A DNA stretch of 64,000 bases from Streptomyces griseoluteus (GTDB lineage Bacteria > Actinomycetota > Actinomycetes > Streptomycetales > Streptomycetaceae), in the NCBI GenBank assembly GCA_000717735.1, contig JOBE01000006.1, positions 116,427-180,426 of the forward strand. Reading direction: 5' to 3'. Shown here piece after piece: positions 50,601 through 59,873 of the stretch. The notes below the pieces were generated by a model. The model saw only the letters and a list, made by a program, of their open reading frames with translations. It made no database searches and was not told the origin of the DNA. Position 1 is the first letter of the stretch. Each line of letters begins with the position of its first letter. A program made the position numbers and the translations under genes.

Positions 50601-51591
50601 GCAGCGAGTCCGGCGGCACCATGCCACCGTCCAGGACCACGACCACGTGCGGCTGGTCGAGCACCGGCTGGTTCTCCCGGGAGAACCGCGGCCGCCCGTC
50701 CAGCTTCGACCGGATCAGGTTCTCGAGCTCGCCCAGGTCATCGCCGAACAGCCGCTTCGTACCGGCCCCGTCGTAGCTGTCGGACTGACCCGACACCTGC
50801 GTGTGCGGCAGCCACTTCGTCCAGTCCCAGCGCTCCTGCGCGGGCCGCGCCGCCACCACGGCGAGCATCAGGTCGTCGGGGGAGTGCAGGGTCACCAGCT
50901 GCGCCACCAGGGCGCGCGCCGCGGCCTGCGCCGATTCCTGCTCACCCGACACCGTCACGTGGTAGAAGGCGCGCATCGAGACCGCCATCGGCAGCCCGTC
51001 CAAGGTGCCGTGCACCGCGAGGAACTGCTGCATCGCCCCCGCGCACAGCGGCTCCAGCTCGTCCACCGGAGCCGTGTCCGGCGCCACCAGCGGGGTCGCC
51101 AACTGCTGCGCCCCGAGGCCGATCCGCGCCTGCCCGAAGTCATGGTCGCCGACCCGGCGCTCCCACACCCGCGAACCCTCGGCCACCACCGACCACAACT
51201 GCTCGGGCGAGGGGTGCAGATACAGCTGCGCGTCCCGCTGCCTGCGCGCCGTGCGCCGGACCGTACGCCGGGTCTGCGCGAGGTATTTGAGGTAGTCGCG
51301 GCGGACATCGGACATTTGCCCCTGCGTACCGCGACGGAATCTGACGAACTGGGCGACGGCCATCGCGATCGTCGACACCAGCATCAGGGTGCCCATGATC
51401 CGCATGATCGCGGACGGCGTCATGAAGAAGAAAACGACCGACGAACCCATGCCGAGCATCGGCAGGAGCTGCATCAACGCCGACTCCTGCTGTCCCCGCG
51501 GGAGTTCCGGCGGAGACTCCAGGACCAGTTCCCCACCGGGCACTTCCGGCGGAAGAGACCTCGGCGGGCGTTTGACGACGATCTGGCTCAC
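47629..51591 (-). CDS. eccC: Type VII (ESX) secretion ATPase EccC (fused EccCa–EccCb)
   Basis: A 1,320-residue FtsK/SpoIIIE-type motor. Two N-terminal membrane helices (LMQLLPMLGMGSSVVFFF; IMGTLMLVSTIAMAVAQF) are followed by three ATPase domains. D1 has GATGSGKSE at about 475 with Walker B LVLVIDEFSE. D2 has GGPQSGKST at about 832 and a Walker-B-like LVVDGWGGF that lacks the usual Glu. D3 has GESESGKTA at about 1118 with LFVLVDDFELV. EccC recognises WXG100 signals and powers export. The GTG at 51591 (VSQIVVKRPP) fits the EccC N-terminus; GAGGG is about 12 bases upstream, so spacing is long. The gene is divergent from eccD. Confidence 0.96.
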   Translation of the reverse strand: MSQIVVKRPPRSLPPEVPGGELVLESPPELPRGQQESALMQLLPMLGMGSSVVFFFMTPSAIMRIMGTLMLVSTIAMAVAQFVRFRRGTQGQMSDVRRDYLKYLAQTRRTVRRTARRQRDAQLYLHPSPEQLWSVVAEGSRVWERRVGDHDFGQARIGLGAQQLATPLVAPDTAPVDELEPLCAGAMQQFLAVHGTLDGLPMAVSMRAFYHVTVSGEQESAQAAARALVAQLVTLHSPDDLMLAVVAARPAQERWDWTKWLPHTQVSGQSDSYDGAGTKRLFGDDLGELENLIRSKLDGRPRFSRENQPVLDQPHVVVVLDGGMVPPDSLLAAPEGLQGVTIVEVVPGDLDEPRGGLSVVVRPGRLRLESGGGFAYEGLPDGISLPAAEALARQLAPLRMGGGDDDEPLLANLDFTDLLSLGDAASVDVARTWRPRSVAERLRVPIGVGEDGQPVMLDLKEAAQEGMGPHGLCVGATGSGKSELLRTLVLGLAVTHSSETLNFVLADFKGGATFAGMSQMPHVAAVITNLSDDLTLVDRMGDAIRGELQRRQELLRSAGNYANIHDYEKARAAGAPLEPLASLVLVIDEFSELLTAKPDFIDMFIQIGRIGRSLGVHLLLASQRLEEGKLRGLDTYLSYRIGLRTFSAAESRTAIGVPDAYHLPSVPGSGYLKFGTDEMTRFKAAYVSGTYRTGGPRLEIGQMPVERRPALFTAAPVPVVYAAPDPAYLTALRAEEDDALADTVLDVIVRRLEGQGVPAHQVWLPPLDQAPSLDQLLPGLAQTADRGLTATEYTRQGGLTVPLGLIDKPFEQRREVLYRDFSGAAGHMMVVGGPQSGKSTIMRSLISSFALTHTPAEVQFYCLDFGGGGMVSLADLPHVGGVASRLDPERVRRTVAEVLGVLNRREEFFRTHSIDSMTTYRRKRAAGELPGEAWGDVFLVVDGWGGFRNDYDMLEPIVADLAARGLGYGIHVVITASRYMEVRAALKDQMLGRLELRLGDVMDSEFDRKVAANVPPGVPGRGQVPEKLHFMGALPRIDGSSSAADLAEGTAAFVQAVRASWTGAPAPAVRLLPRKLPAERLPKGFEYPQHGIAIGIDETNLEPVFVDFESDPFFLVFGESESGKTALLRLIAKQLCERYTPEQARIVVGDYRRTMLEAVAPSHLLEYAPMASAMQMHMEAINTVMTKRAPKPDITPQQLRDRSWWTGPQLFVLVDDFELVATNSGNPLAVLVENLPFARDVGIRFIVARSQAGASRAMYEPFMQRMRELGAQGMILSGDPQEGDILGSVRARPMPPGRGTFVSRKRGTPLVQLGWLPEQH

Positions 51592-51774
51592 CGGCGCATC
51601 AATCCCTCGTTGGAGGCGGGTTCGTGGCGGGAGCATCCGCTCGGCACCCCTGTCGGCAGCCGGGCGCACGGACTTCCCCCATGGGACGGCGATCCTACTT
51701 GCAGCCCCCACCGGCCGTCCCCGGTAGGGTGGCGCGCGCATCGTGCGCAACCGCGAATCAGGGGGTCCACACAC
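51592..51774. promoter_or_regulatory. Divergent intergenic region eccC / eccD
   Basis: A 183-base region between the two starts. Toward eccD, TTGCAG (51699–51704) and TAGGGT (51725–51730) could form a promoter with a long 20-base spacer. Toward eccC, the complement of ATCCTA at 51692–51697 gives TAGGAT as a possible –10, with only a weak –35 upstream. A GGGGG ribosome site precedes the eccD GTG. Confidence 0.4.
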
Positions 51775-53256
51775 GTGAGTACGACCGCAGCGACCGGCTT
51801 CTGCCGCGTCACCGTCGTGGCGCCGGACAGCCGCATCGACGTCGCGCTCCCCGAGGACATCGCCGTCGCCGACGTCTACCCGGAGATCCTGCGGCTCACC
51901 GGGCAGACCCAGGCCGCCGGCACCCCCACCGGCTACCACCTGGTCCGCCGGGACGGGTCGGTCCTCGACGGAGCCCGCACCCTCGCCGCCCAGCAGGTAC
52001 TCGACGGCGAGGTGCTCTCGCTGCGCCCCTTCGCGCAGTCCCTGCCGCCGGCCGTCTACGACGACGTGTCCGACGCCGTCGCCTCCGCCGTCACCCGCGA
52101 CCGGCACCTGTGGAGCGACGAGCTGCTGCGCGGCGCCGGACTCCTCGGCGGCGTGCTGCTCCTCGTCCTCATGGGCTTCGTCCTCTGGTTCGCCGACCCG
52201 GTCCGCCACGACATGCACAGCCTGCCCGGGATCATCGCGGGCGCCGCCGGCCTCCTGCTCACCGCGTTCGCCGGCGTCCGCGCCCGCGTGTACGGCGACC
52301 GGGCGACCGCCGTCGCCCTCGGCCTCGGCGCCCTGCCGCTGCTGCTCATCGCAGGCTCCGGCATCATCGGCCCCGACGCGGGGGCGGGCCCCGGCCGCCT
52401 GCAGTTCCTGCTCGGCTGCGTCACCGTCCTCGTCGCCTCGGTGGCCCTGGTCGCGCTCACCCCCAGCGGTGACGCGCCCTTCGTCGCCGCCACCTTCCTC
52501 GCGGCCGTCGGCACCCTCGCGACCTTCCTCATGATCCTCACCGAGGCCACCGCGACCGAGACCGCCGCCGTCTGCGCCCCCGTCGCCATCGGCCTCGTCG
52601 CCTTCCTGCCCGGCCTCTCCGCCCGCTTCGCCCGGCTCCCCATCGGCTACGCCGCCCCGCGCAGCGCCGCCGACGACGAGTTCCTCGGCGAGCAGCAGCA
52701 GTACCCGGCGGGCGAGGAGGCGCAGCCCGTCGACGGCGAGCGCATCGCGCTCCAGGCCCGCCGCGGCCACGAGATGCTCCTCGGCCTGGTCGGCGGCTGC
52801 GCGGCCGTCGTCGTCGGCTCCGCCGCCGTCCTCGGCTTCGCCGGAAACGTCTGGGGCCAGCTCCTCGCCCTCGCCGCCGGCCTGGCGATGCTGCTGCGCG
52901 CCCGCCTGTTCCGCTACACCTCGCAGGTCGCCTGCGTCCTCGTCGCCGGCATCTCCGCCATCGCGCTGCTCGTCCTCGGCCTGTCCCTCAACCCGCCGGC
53001 CGACCTCGTCAAGGACCTCCTCATGTACGGGGACCGGGGCGGCCTGGACATCCGTACGATCTGGCTCACCGCGTCCGTCGCCGCCGGCGCCGCGCTGATC
53101 ACCGCGATCGGCCTGATCATCCCGAGGAAGGGCCTCTCCCCGTTCTGGGGCCGGCTCCTCGACCTGGCCGAGGGCTTCGTCCTGCTCTCCCTCGTCCCGC
53201 TCTGCCTCGCCGTCCTCGACGTGTTCTCGGCGGTCCGCTCCCTCACCAGCAAGTAG
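51775..53256 (+). CDS. eccD: Type VII (ESX) secretion integral membrane protein EccD
   Basis: A 493-residue protein with an N-terminal ubiquitin-like domain (1–85: FCRVTVVAPDSRIDVALPEDIAVADVYPEIL... DGEVLSLRP). About 11 transmembrane helices follow (for example GAGLLGGVLLLVLMGFVLWF and GLLLTAFAGVRARV), with a charged cytosolic loop around 290–325 (AADDEFLGEQQQYP). EccD forms the membrane vestibule of the ESX complex. GTG at 51775 aligns with the domain start. It is the last ESX gene; rpsO follows after 201 bases. Confidence 0.94.
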   Translation: MSTTAATGFCRVTVVAPDSRIDVALPEDIAVADVYPEILRLTGQTQAAGTPTGYHLVRRDGSVLDGARTLAAQQVLDGEVLSLRPFAQSLPPAVYDDVSDAVASAVTRDRHLWSDELLRGAGLLGGVLLLVLMGFVLWFADPVRHDMHSLPGIIAGAAGLLLTAFAGVRARVYGDRATAVALGLGALPLLLIAGSGIIGPDAGAGPGRLQFLLGCVTVLVASVALVALTPSGDAPFVAATFLAAVGTLATFLMILTEATATETAAVCAPVAIGLVAFLPGLSARFARLPIGYAAPRSAADDEFLGEQQQYPAGEEAQPVDGERIALQARRGHEMLLGLVGGCAAVVVGSAAVLGFAGNVWGQLLALAAGLAMLLRARLFRYTSQVACVLVAGISAIALLVLGLSLNPPADLVKDLLMYGDRGGLDIRTIWLTASVAAGAALITAIGLIIPRKGLSPFWGRLLDLAEGFVLLSLVPLCLAVLDVFSAVRSLTSK

Positions 53257-53457
53257 GCCCCTCGCGCAAAGGGGCAGCAGGTGCGCTCCGGCGAGCTGGT
53301 ACGCTGTGTGACGGCCGTTTGTGTACGCGCTCCCGGAAGCCTTCCCAGGCCCTGGAAGCTGCGCCCATCGGACCTTCGCCCGTCAGTCACGGAAGCTTCC
53401 CCTGAGATCAAGACCAGGGGCACTCACGGGCGCACGAACACCTAAGAGGAGATCAGC
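53257..53457 (+). promoter_or_regulatory. rpsO upstream/leader region
   Basis: Between eccD and rpsO. A TACGCT hexamer at 53300–53305 is a possible –10 box without a clear –35. GAGGAG lies directly before the rpsO GTG. No obvious S15 autoregulatory pseudoknot could be recognised by eye, and no clear terminator for eccD. Confidence 0.35.
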
Positions 53458-53748
53458 GTGGCTCTCGACGCCGCTGTCAAGAAGCAGATCATGACCGAGT
53501 TCGGCACCAAGGAGGGCGACACCGGCTCTCCCGAGGTCCAGGTCGCCATGCTCTCCCGTCGCATCTCGGACCTGACCGAGCACCTCAAGCAGCACAAGCA
53601 CGACCACCACTCCCGTCGTGGTCTGCTGATCCTGGTCGGCCAGCGCCGCCGCCTGCTGCAGTACCTGGCCAAGAAGGACATCCAGCGCTTCCGTACGCTG
53701 GTCGACCGCCTCGGCATCCGCCGCGGTGCGGCCGGCGGCGCCAAGTAA
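53458..53748 (+). CDS. rpsO: 30S ribosomal protein S15
   Basis: A 96-residue primary 16S rRNA-binding protein, slightly longer than the 89-residue E. coli protein at the N-terminus. The family blocks are clear: [37 protein letters not shown] and [19 protein letters not shown] at 53458 is preceded by AAGAGGAG. It forms the classic rpsO–pnp pair, separated by a hairpin that in S. coelicolor is an RNase III-sensitive site. Confidence 0.98.
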   Translation: MALDAAVKKQIMTEFGTKEGDTGSPEVQVAMLSRRISDLTEHLKQHKHDHHSRRGLLILVGQRRRLLQYLAKKDIQRFRTLVDRLGIRRGAAGGAK

Positions 53749-53758
53749 CACGCCGTTG

Positions 53759-53793
53759 AGGGAGCGGTTCCCACTTTCAGGGGGCCGCTCCCT
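53759..53793 (+). terminator. rpsO–pnp intercistronic hairpin
   Basis: Arms 53759–53772 and 53780–53793 give a 14-bp stem (two G·U pairs) with an ACTTTCA loop, followed by TTTGCT. It sits 11 bases after rpsO. Published work on S. coelicolor shows RNase III cutting in the rpsO–pnp intergenic hairpin and promoters within the spacer. The remaining spacer to pnp (to 54029) holds a possible –10 TAGGCT at 53827–53832 and no gene. Confidence 0.75.
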
Positions 53794-54029
53794 TTGCTGT
53801 ACGTGCGGAAAGTGGACACCGGCACTTAGGCTGGTGGCACAACCCCATACGACGAGCGAGGAGCCGCCGGCTCGCCGCCGGTCCTCGGTAGTGGCCCCCG
53901 GACACGAATCCCCGGGTGCTTCGATCGAAGACCGGCCAGCCCCGAAGCGAGCTTCTCCGCCCCCGTCGCACACCGTCCCCCGCCACACGGGCCCGGGACG
54001 CAAAGACGAACACGTAGGAGAAACCCATA

Positions 54030-56258
54030 GTGGAGAACGAGACCCACTACGCCGAGGCCGTCATCGACAACGGCGCCTTCGGTACCCGCACCATCCGCTT
54101 CGAGACCGGCCGCCTCGCCAAGCAGGCCGCCGGTTCCGCCGTCGCCTACCTGGACGACGACACGATGGTCCTCTCGGCGACCACCGCCTCGAAGCGACCC
54201 AAGGACCAGCTCGACTTCTTCCCCCTCACGGTGGACGTCGAGGAGCGGATGTACGCGGCCGGCAAGATCCCCGGCTCCTTCTTCCGCCGGGAGGGCCGCC
54301 CCTCCGAGGACGCGATCCTCACCTGCCGCCTGATCGACCGGCCGCTGCGCCCCTCCTTCAAGAAGGGCCTGCGCAACGAGATCCAGATCGTCGAGACGAT
54401 CATGGCGCTCAACCCCGACCACCTGTACGACGTGGTCGCGATCAACGCCGCCTCCTGCTCCACGCAGCTGGCCGGCCTGCCCTTCTCCGGCCCGATCGGC
54501 GGCACCCGTGTCGCCCTGATCAAGGGCCAGTGGGTCGCGTTCCCGACGCACACCGAGCTCGAGGACGCCGTCTTCGACATGGTCGTCGCCGGTCGCGTCC
54601 TCGAGGACGGCGACGTCGCGATCATGATGGTCGAGGCCGAGGCCACCGAGCGCACGATCGAGCTCGTCAAGGGCGGCGCCGAGGCGCCGACCGAGGAGCT
54701 CGTCGCCGCCGGTCTCGAGGCCGCGAAGCCCTTCATCAAGGTCCTCTGCAAGGCCCAGTCGGACCTCGCCGCCAAGGCCGCCAAGCCCACCGGCGAGTTC
54801 CCGGTCTTCCTCGAATACCAGGACGACGTGCTGGAGGCGCTCTCCGCCGCCGTCAAGGGTGACCTCGCCAAGGCGCTCACCATCGCCGGCAAGCAGGAGC
54901 GCGAGACCGAGCTCGACCGCATCAAGGAGCTCGCCGCCGAGAAGCTCCTCCCGGCCTTCGAAGGCCGCGAGAAGGAGATCTCGGGCGCCTACCGCGCGCT
55001 GACCAAGAAGCTGGTCCGCGAGCGGATCATCAAGGACAAGGTCCGCATCGACGGCCGGGGGCTCACGGACATCCGTACGCTCGCCGCCGAGGTCGAGGCC
55101 ATCCCGCGCGTGCACGGCTCGGCGCTGTTCGAGCGTGGCGAGACCCAGATCCTGGGCGTCACCACCCTCAACATGCTCCGCATGGAGCAGCAGCTGGACA
55201 CCCTCTCCCCGGTGACCCGCAAGCGCTACATGCACAACTACAACTTCCCGCCGTACTCCGTCGGCGAGACCGGCCGCGTGGGCTCGCCCAAGCGCCGCGA
55301 GATCGGCCACGGCGCCCTCGCCGAGCGCGCCCTCGTGCCGGTCCTCCCGACCCGCGAGGAGTTCCCCTACGCGATCCGTCAGGTGTCCGAGGCCCTCGGC
55401 TCCAACGGCTCGACGTCGATGGGCTCGGTCTGCGCCTCCACCATGTCGCTGCTGAACGCCGGTGTGCCGCTCAAGGCCCCCGTCGCCGGCATCGCCATGG
55501 GCCTGATCTCCGAGGAGATCGACGGCAAGACGCACTACGTCGCCCTCACCGACATCCTCGGTGCGGAGGACGCCTTCGGCGACATGGACTTCAAGGTCGC
55601 CGGTACGAAGGAGTTCGTCACCGCCCTCCAGCTCGACACCAAGCTGGACGGCATCCCGGCCTCCGTCCTGGCCGCGGCCCTCAAGCAGGCCCGCGACGCC
55701 CGCCTCCACATCCTCGACGTGATGATGGAAGCGATCGACACGCCGGACGAGATGTCCCCGAACGCCCCGCGGATCATCACCGTCAAGATCCCCGTGGACA
55801 AGATCGGTGAGGTCATCGGCCCCAAGGGCAAGATGATCAACCAGATCCAGGAGGACACCGGCGCCGACATCACGATCGAGGACGACGGCACCATCTACAT
55901 CGGTGCCGCCCAGGGCTCGCAGGCCGAGGCCGCCCGCGCCGTGATCAACGGCATCGCCAACCCGACCATGCCGGAGGTCGGCGAGCGCTACCTGGGTACG
56001 GTCGTCAAGACCACCACCTTCGGTGCCTTCGTCTCCCTGATGCCCGGCAAGGACGGTCTGCTGCACATCTCGCAGATCCGCAAGCTCGCCGGTGGCAAGC
56101 GCGTGGAGAACGTCGAGGACGTGCTGGCGATCGGCTCCAAGGTCCAGGTCGAGATCGCCGAGATCGACCAGCGCGGCAAGCTCTCCCTCGTTCCGGTCAT
56201 GGCAGACGACGAGAACGCTGCCGGCGCCGCCGACGACAAGGGCGACACCGACCAGTGA
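54030..56258 (+). CDS. pnp: Polynucleotide phosphorylase (PNPase, GPSI)
   Basis: A 742-residue 3'–5' phosphorolytic exoribonuclease, which in Streptomyces also adds 3' tails. Two RNase PH domains (N-terminal [20 protein letters not shown] and [20 protein letters not shown]; second [18 protein letters not shown]) flank an all-helical linker. A KH domain ([16 protein letters not shown], about 590) and an S1 domain ([25 protein letters not shown], about 653) follow. GTG at 54030. The stop overlaps the pepR start by four bases. Confidence 0.98.
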   Translation: MENETHYAEAVIDNGAFGTRTIRFETGRLAKQAAGSAVAYLDDDTMVLSATTASKRPKDQLDFFPLTVDVEERMYAAGKIPGSFFRREGRPSEDAILTCRLIDRPLRPSFKKGLRNEIQIVETIMALNPDHLYDVVAINAASCSTQLAGLPFSGPIGGTRVALIKGQWVAFPTHTELEDAVFDMVVAGRVLEDGDVAIMMVEAEATERTIELVKGGAEAPTEELVAAGLEAAKPFIKVLCKAQSDLAAKAAKPTGEFPVFLEYQDDVLEALSAAVKGDLAKALTIAGKQERETELDRIKELAAEKLLPAFEGREKEISGAYRALTKKLVRERIIKDKVRIDGRGLTDIRTLAAEVEAIPRVHGSALFERGETQILGVTTLNMLRMEQQLDTLSPVTRKRYMHNYNFPPYSVGETGRVGSPKRREIGHGALAERALVPVLPTREEFPYAIRQVSEALGSNGSTSMGSVCASTMSLLNAGVPLKAPVAGIAMGLISEEIDGKTHYVALTDILGAEDAFGDMDFKVAGTKEFVTALQLDTKLDGIPASVLAAALKQARDARLHILDVMMEAIDTPDEMSPNAPRIITVKIPVDKIGEVIGPKGKMINQIQEDTGADITIEDDGTIYIGAAQGSQAEAARAVINGIANPTMPEVGERYLGTVVKTTTFGAFVSLMPGKDGLLHISQIRKLAGGKRVENVEDVLAIGSKVQVEIAEIDQRGKLSLVPVMADDENAAGAADDKGDTDQ

Positions 56259-57634
56259 CGTCCCGTAGTTCCGTGACGACGGCCCGCCCCTCTTCGGAGG
56301 GGCGGGCCGTCGCCCGTACCCAAACGCTTCTCCCGGGCAAGGACGGCATCGGCACGGTCCGGCGCACGACCCTCCCCGGCGGCCTCCGGATCGTCACCGA
56401 GACCCTCCCCTCCGTGCGCTCCGCCACCTTCGGCATCTGGGCCCACGTCGGCTCCCGCGACGAGACCCCGGCGCTGAACGGCGCCACCCACTACCTGGAG
56501 CACCTCCTCTTCAAGGGCACCCACAAGCGGTCCGCCCTCGACATCTCCGCCGCGATCGACGCGGTCGGCGGCGAGATGAACGCCTTCACGGCGAAGGAGT
56601 ACACCTGCTACTACGCCCGGGTCCTCGACACCGACCTGCCGCTCGCGATCGACGTCGTCTGCGACATGCTCACGGGCTCGCTCGTCCTCGAAGAGGACGT
56701 GGACGCCGAGCGCGGTGTCATCCTCGAAGAGATCGCGATGACCGAGGACGACCCCGGTGACGTCGTGCACGAGCTGTTCGCGCAGACGATGTTCGGCGAC
56801 ACCCCGCTGGGCCGCCCGGTCCTCGGCACCGTCGACACCGTCAACGGGCTCAGCCGCGGCCAGATCGCCCGCTTCTACAAGAAGCACTACGACCCGACCC
56901 ACCTGGTCGTCGCCGCCGCGGGCAACGTCGACCACGCCACGGTGGTACGTCAGGTCCGCCGCGCCTTCGAGAAGGCCGGCGCCCTCACCCGTACCGACGC
57001 CGTTCCCGTCGCCCCCCGCGACGGCGTGCGGAACCTGCGCACGGCGGGCCGCGTCGAGCTCCTGAACCGCAAGACGGAGCAGGCCCACGTGGTCCTCGGC
57101 ATGCCGGGCCTGGCCCGCACCGACGAGCGCCGCTGGGCCCTCGGCGTGCTGAACACCGCCCTCGGCGGCGGCATGTCCTCCCGCCTCTTCCAGGAGGTCC
57201 GCGAGAAGCGCGGCCTGGCCTACAGCGTGTACTCGTACACCTCGGGCTTCGCCGACTGCGGCCTCTTCGGGGTGTACGCGGGCTGCCGGCCGGGTCAGGT
57301 CCACGACGTCCTGAAGATCTGCCGCGACGAACTCGACAAGGTGGCCTCCGACGGCCTCACCGACGACGAGATCGCCCGCGCCGTCGGCCAGCTGTCCGGG
57401 TCGACGGTGCTCGGCCTGGAGGACACCGGCGCGCTGATGAACCGCATCGGCAAGAGCGAACTGTGCTGGGGCACCCAGATGTCGGTCGACGACATGCTGG
57501 ACCGGATCGCGGCCGTCACCCCGGACGAGGTCCGGGAGGTCGCCCGCGATGTACTGACCCAGCGGCCCTCGCTCTCGGTGATCGGCCCGCTGAAGGACAA
57601 GCAGGCGGACCGCCTCCACCAAGCGGTCTCCTGA
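56255..57634 (+). CDS. pepR: M16-family zinc peptidase (PepR-type processing peptidase)
   Basis: A 459-residue metallopeptidase of the pitrilysin/mitochondrial processing peptidase family. The inverted zinc motif HYLEH is at residues 79–83, and the downstream zinc ligand lies in [16 protein letters not shown]. The second half has the R/Y pair region [20 protein letters not shown] at 56255 overlaps the pnp stop (GTGA), so translation is coupled. The pnp–pepR order is conserved in Streptomyces; its natural substrate is unclear. Confidence 0.94.
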   Translation: MTSRSSVTTARPSSEGRAVARTQTLLPGKDGIGTVRRTTLPGGLRIVTETLPSVRSATFGIWAHVGSRDETPALNGATHYLEHLLFKGTHKRSALDISAAIDAVGGEMNAFTAKEYTCYYARVLDTDLPLAIDVVCDMLTGSLVLEEDVDAERGVILEEIAMTEDDPGDVVHELFAQTMFGDTPLGRPVLGTVDTVNGLSRGQIARFYKKHYDPTHLVVAAAGNVDHATVVRQVRRAFEKAGALTRTDAVPVAPRDGVRNLRTAGRVELLNRKTEQAHVVLGMPGLARTDERRWALGVLNTALGGGMSSRLFQEVREKRGLAYSVYSYTSGFADCGLFGVYAGCRPGQVHDVLKICRDELDKVASDGLTDDEIARAVGQLSGSTVLGLEDTGALMNRIGKSELCWGTQMSVDDMLDRIAAVTPDEVREVARDVLTQRPSLSVIGPLKDKQADRLHQAVS

Positions 57635-57650
57635 CCCCGAGCTCCCCTAA

Positions 57651-58415
<765 letters not shown>

Positions 58416-58420
58416 CGGCC

Positions 58421-58873
58421 ATGGGCGGAAAGATCACGTACGTCTTCCTGGCCACCGTGCTCGTGCTCGTCTTCGGCGTGGTGGCCATGGAGGGCGTCCT
58501 GCTGCTCCTCACGGGCGAGCCCGCGGCCATGGGCATGGGCGCGGTCGCGTTCCTGCTGCCCGGCGTCGGCGGCTGGTTCCTCTGGAAGAACACCCGGTTC
58601 GCCCGCCAGGCGGGCCGCCTCGCCACCGAACTGGAGGCGGAGGGCGGCCTGCCCGTCGACGAACTGAAGCGCACGGAGGGCGGCCGGATCGACCGCGACT
58701 CCGCCGACGAGGTCTTCGCCCGGCGCAAGGCCGAGACGGAGGACTCACCGGACGACTGGCGCTGCTGGTTCCGGCTCGCGGTCGCCTATCACGACGCCCG
58801 CGACACCCCCCGGGCCCGCAAGGCGATGCAGAAGGCCATCGCCCTCCACGAGGGACGTCCGGTCAGCGTGTGA
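58421..58873 (+). CDS. Small membrane protein with TPR-like C-terminal tail
   Basis: A 150-residue protein. Two N-terminal hydrophobic helices (ITYVFLATVLVLVFGVVAMEGVLLLL; MGAVAFLLPGVGGWFLW) are followed by a cytosolic helical region ending DWRCWFRLAVAYHDARDTPRARKAMQKAIAL, which reads as one TPR-type repeat. No function is recognised. It follows dapB closely and is probably co-transcribed. Its 3' end overlaps the reverse-strand PH-domain gene by 11 bases. Confidence 0.8.
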   Translation: MGGKITYVFLATVLVLVFGVVAMEGVLLLLTGEPAAMGMGAVAFLLPGVGGWFLWKNTRFARQAGRLATELEAEGGLPVDELKRTEGGRIDRDSADEVFARRKAETEDSPDDWRCWFRLAVAYHDARDTPRARKAMQKAIALHEGRPVSV

Positions 58874-59423
58874 CGGCCGGGGCGACGCCGTACTCGGCGT
58901 GCCAGGCCTCGACCGTGTCGGCCGCCCGGTCGAAGGCCTCGACACGGGAGAGGAAGTCGGCGTTGTGGTCGGTGAGCAGCATCAGCTGCTCACCACCCTG
59001 CCGGTCGAGCACCAGCGCCTGTCCCTGGACGGTGCGGGGGAGCCCCAGCCAGCGCACCGGCTGCTGCACGGTCCGTACGGACCTCACCTTGGCCCACGGC
59101 ACGGTGACGGTCCTGAAGAAGGCCACCCGACGCATCCCGGCGCGGCTCACCCAGGTGCCCATGCGGAGCATCCGCAGGGCGGCCAGGATGACGAGCAGCG
59201 CGATGCAGAGGGTGGCGGCCCCTCCGTCGAATCCACCGGCCGCGGTGATGATCACCGCGGCGAGGAGCACGAACGAGGCGAGCAGCAGCGCGAGCGCCGC
59301 CGCCCCGACGCGCCAGGAACCCGGCCGGTACGGACGGCGCCACTGGTCGTGGTCGTCGAACGGCAGGGCGACGTGGTCGGTCGTGTCAAAAGCACGGTCG
59401 GCCGTCAGAAAGGGCAGGGGCAC
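58863..59423 (-). CDS. PH-domain-like membrane protein
   Basis: A 186-residue protein. After a polar N-terminus (DHVALPFDDHDQWRRPYRPGSW), two hydrophobic helices (VGAAALALLLASFVLLAAVIIT; GAATLCIALLVILAALRML) precede a bacterial PH-type domain with VPWAKVRSVRTVQQPVRWLGLPRTVQGQALVLDRQGG. Such proteins are common in actinobacteria and of unknown role. It is convergent with, and slightly overlaps, the small TPR-like gene. A second small membrane gene lies upstream on the same strand. Confidence 0.8.
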   Translation of the reverse strand: MPLPFLTADRAFDTTDHVALPFDDHDQWRRPYRPGSWRVGAAALALLLASFVLLAAVIITAAGGFDGGAATLCIALLVILAALRMLRMGTWVSRAGMRRVAFFRTVTVPWAKVRSVRTVQQPVRWLGLPRTVQGQALVLDRQGGEQLMLLTDHNADFLSRVEAFDRAADTVEAWHAEYGVAPAVTR

Positions 59424-59477
59424 GACAGGTCCTCACTCACAGGCACGCTCGAAGGGGCAGTGCCCGGTGAGGCTACC

Positions 59478-59717
59478 TCAGCGGTTGTCGGAGGCCTCGG
59501 ACTGCTGTTGACGAGCGGCCGAGTCACCCGACTGGAGGGACGGCATCCCGAGGATCAGCGACCCCACGAGGCCGGCCACGACGGTCAGTCCGATCAGGGT
59601 ACGGCCCATGATCTGCGCGGCGCCGAGGCGCTCCCGTGGCGGTGGAGTGACGTTACTGCGGAAGTGGTCGGCCTCCGCGACGAACGCGAACGGTACGGCC
59701 TCTTTCCGGCGGAACAT
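59478..59717 (-). CDS. Small single-pass membrane protein
   Basis: A 79-residue protein (MFRRKEAVPFAFVAEADHFRSN...) with one transmembrane segment (MGRTLIGLTVVAGLVGSLILGM, about 38–59) and a polar Ser/Gln-rich tail. No family recognised. The ATG at 59717 is chosen because GAGGAG lies 10 bases upstream; a GTG at 59726 sits one base after the same site and is too close. It is divergent from thyX and shares its upstream region. Confidence 0.65.
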   Translation of the reverse strand: MFRRKEAVPFAFVAEADHFRSNVTPPPRERLGAAQIMGRTLIGLTVVAGLVGSLILGMPSLQSGDSAARQQQSEASDNR

Positions 59718-59776
59718 CAGAGCCACTCTCCTCGGTCGTATTGGGTTGCTTCACAGGTACAGACGACGGAACAGGT

Positions 59777-59802
59777 GCTTTGGTGCCGTATTTCACCAAA
59801 GC
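59777..59802. promoter_or_regulatory. Perfect 9-bp inverted repeat upstream of thyX
   Basis: GCTTTGGTG (59777–59785) and CACCAAAGC (59794–59802) separated by 8 bases, in the divergent region between the small membrane gene and thyX. The spacing fits a dimeric regulator operator. A TAGAGT hexamer at 59834–59839 downstream is a possible thyX –10 box. It could alternatively be a hairpin in a transcript. Confidence 0.5.
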
Positions 59803-59873
59803 GGCCGAATCTCATCCTCCGGTAGGACGTCGTTAGAGTGGGCGACTGCAACAGCCGACTGGAAGGACCGCTG

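Noticed and set aside
47569..51774. A very long forward frame running opposite eccC into eccD
   Set aside because: Only the eccD part from 51775 has protein character; the rest is a shadow of eccC.
53919..53930. CTTCGATCGAAG palindrome upstream of pnp
   Set aside because: A single 12-bp palindrome in a GC-rich spacer with no promoter context; not distinguishable from chance.
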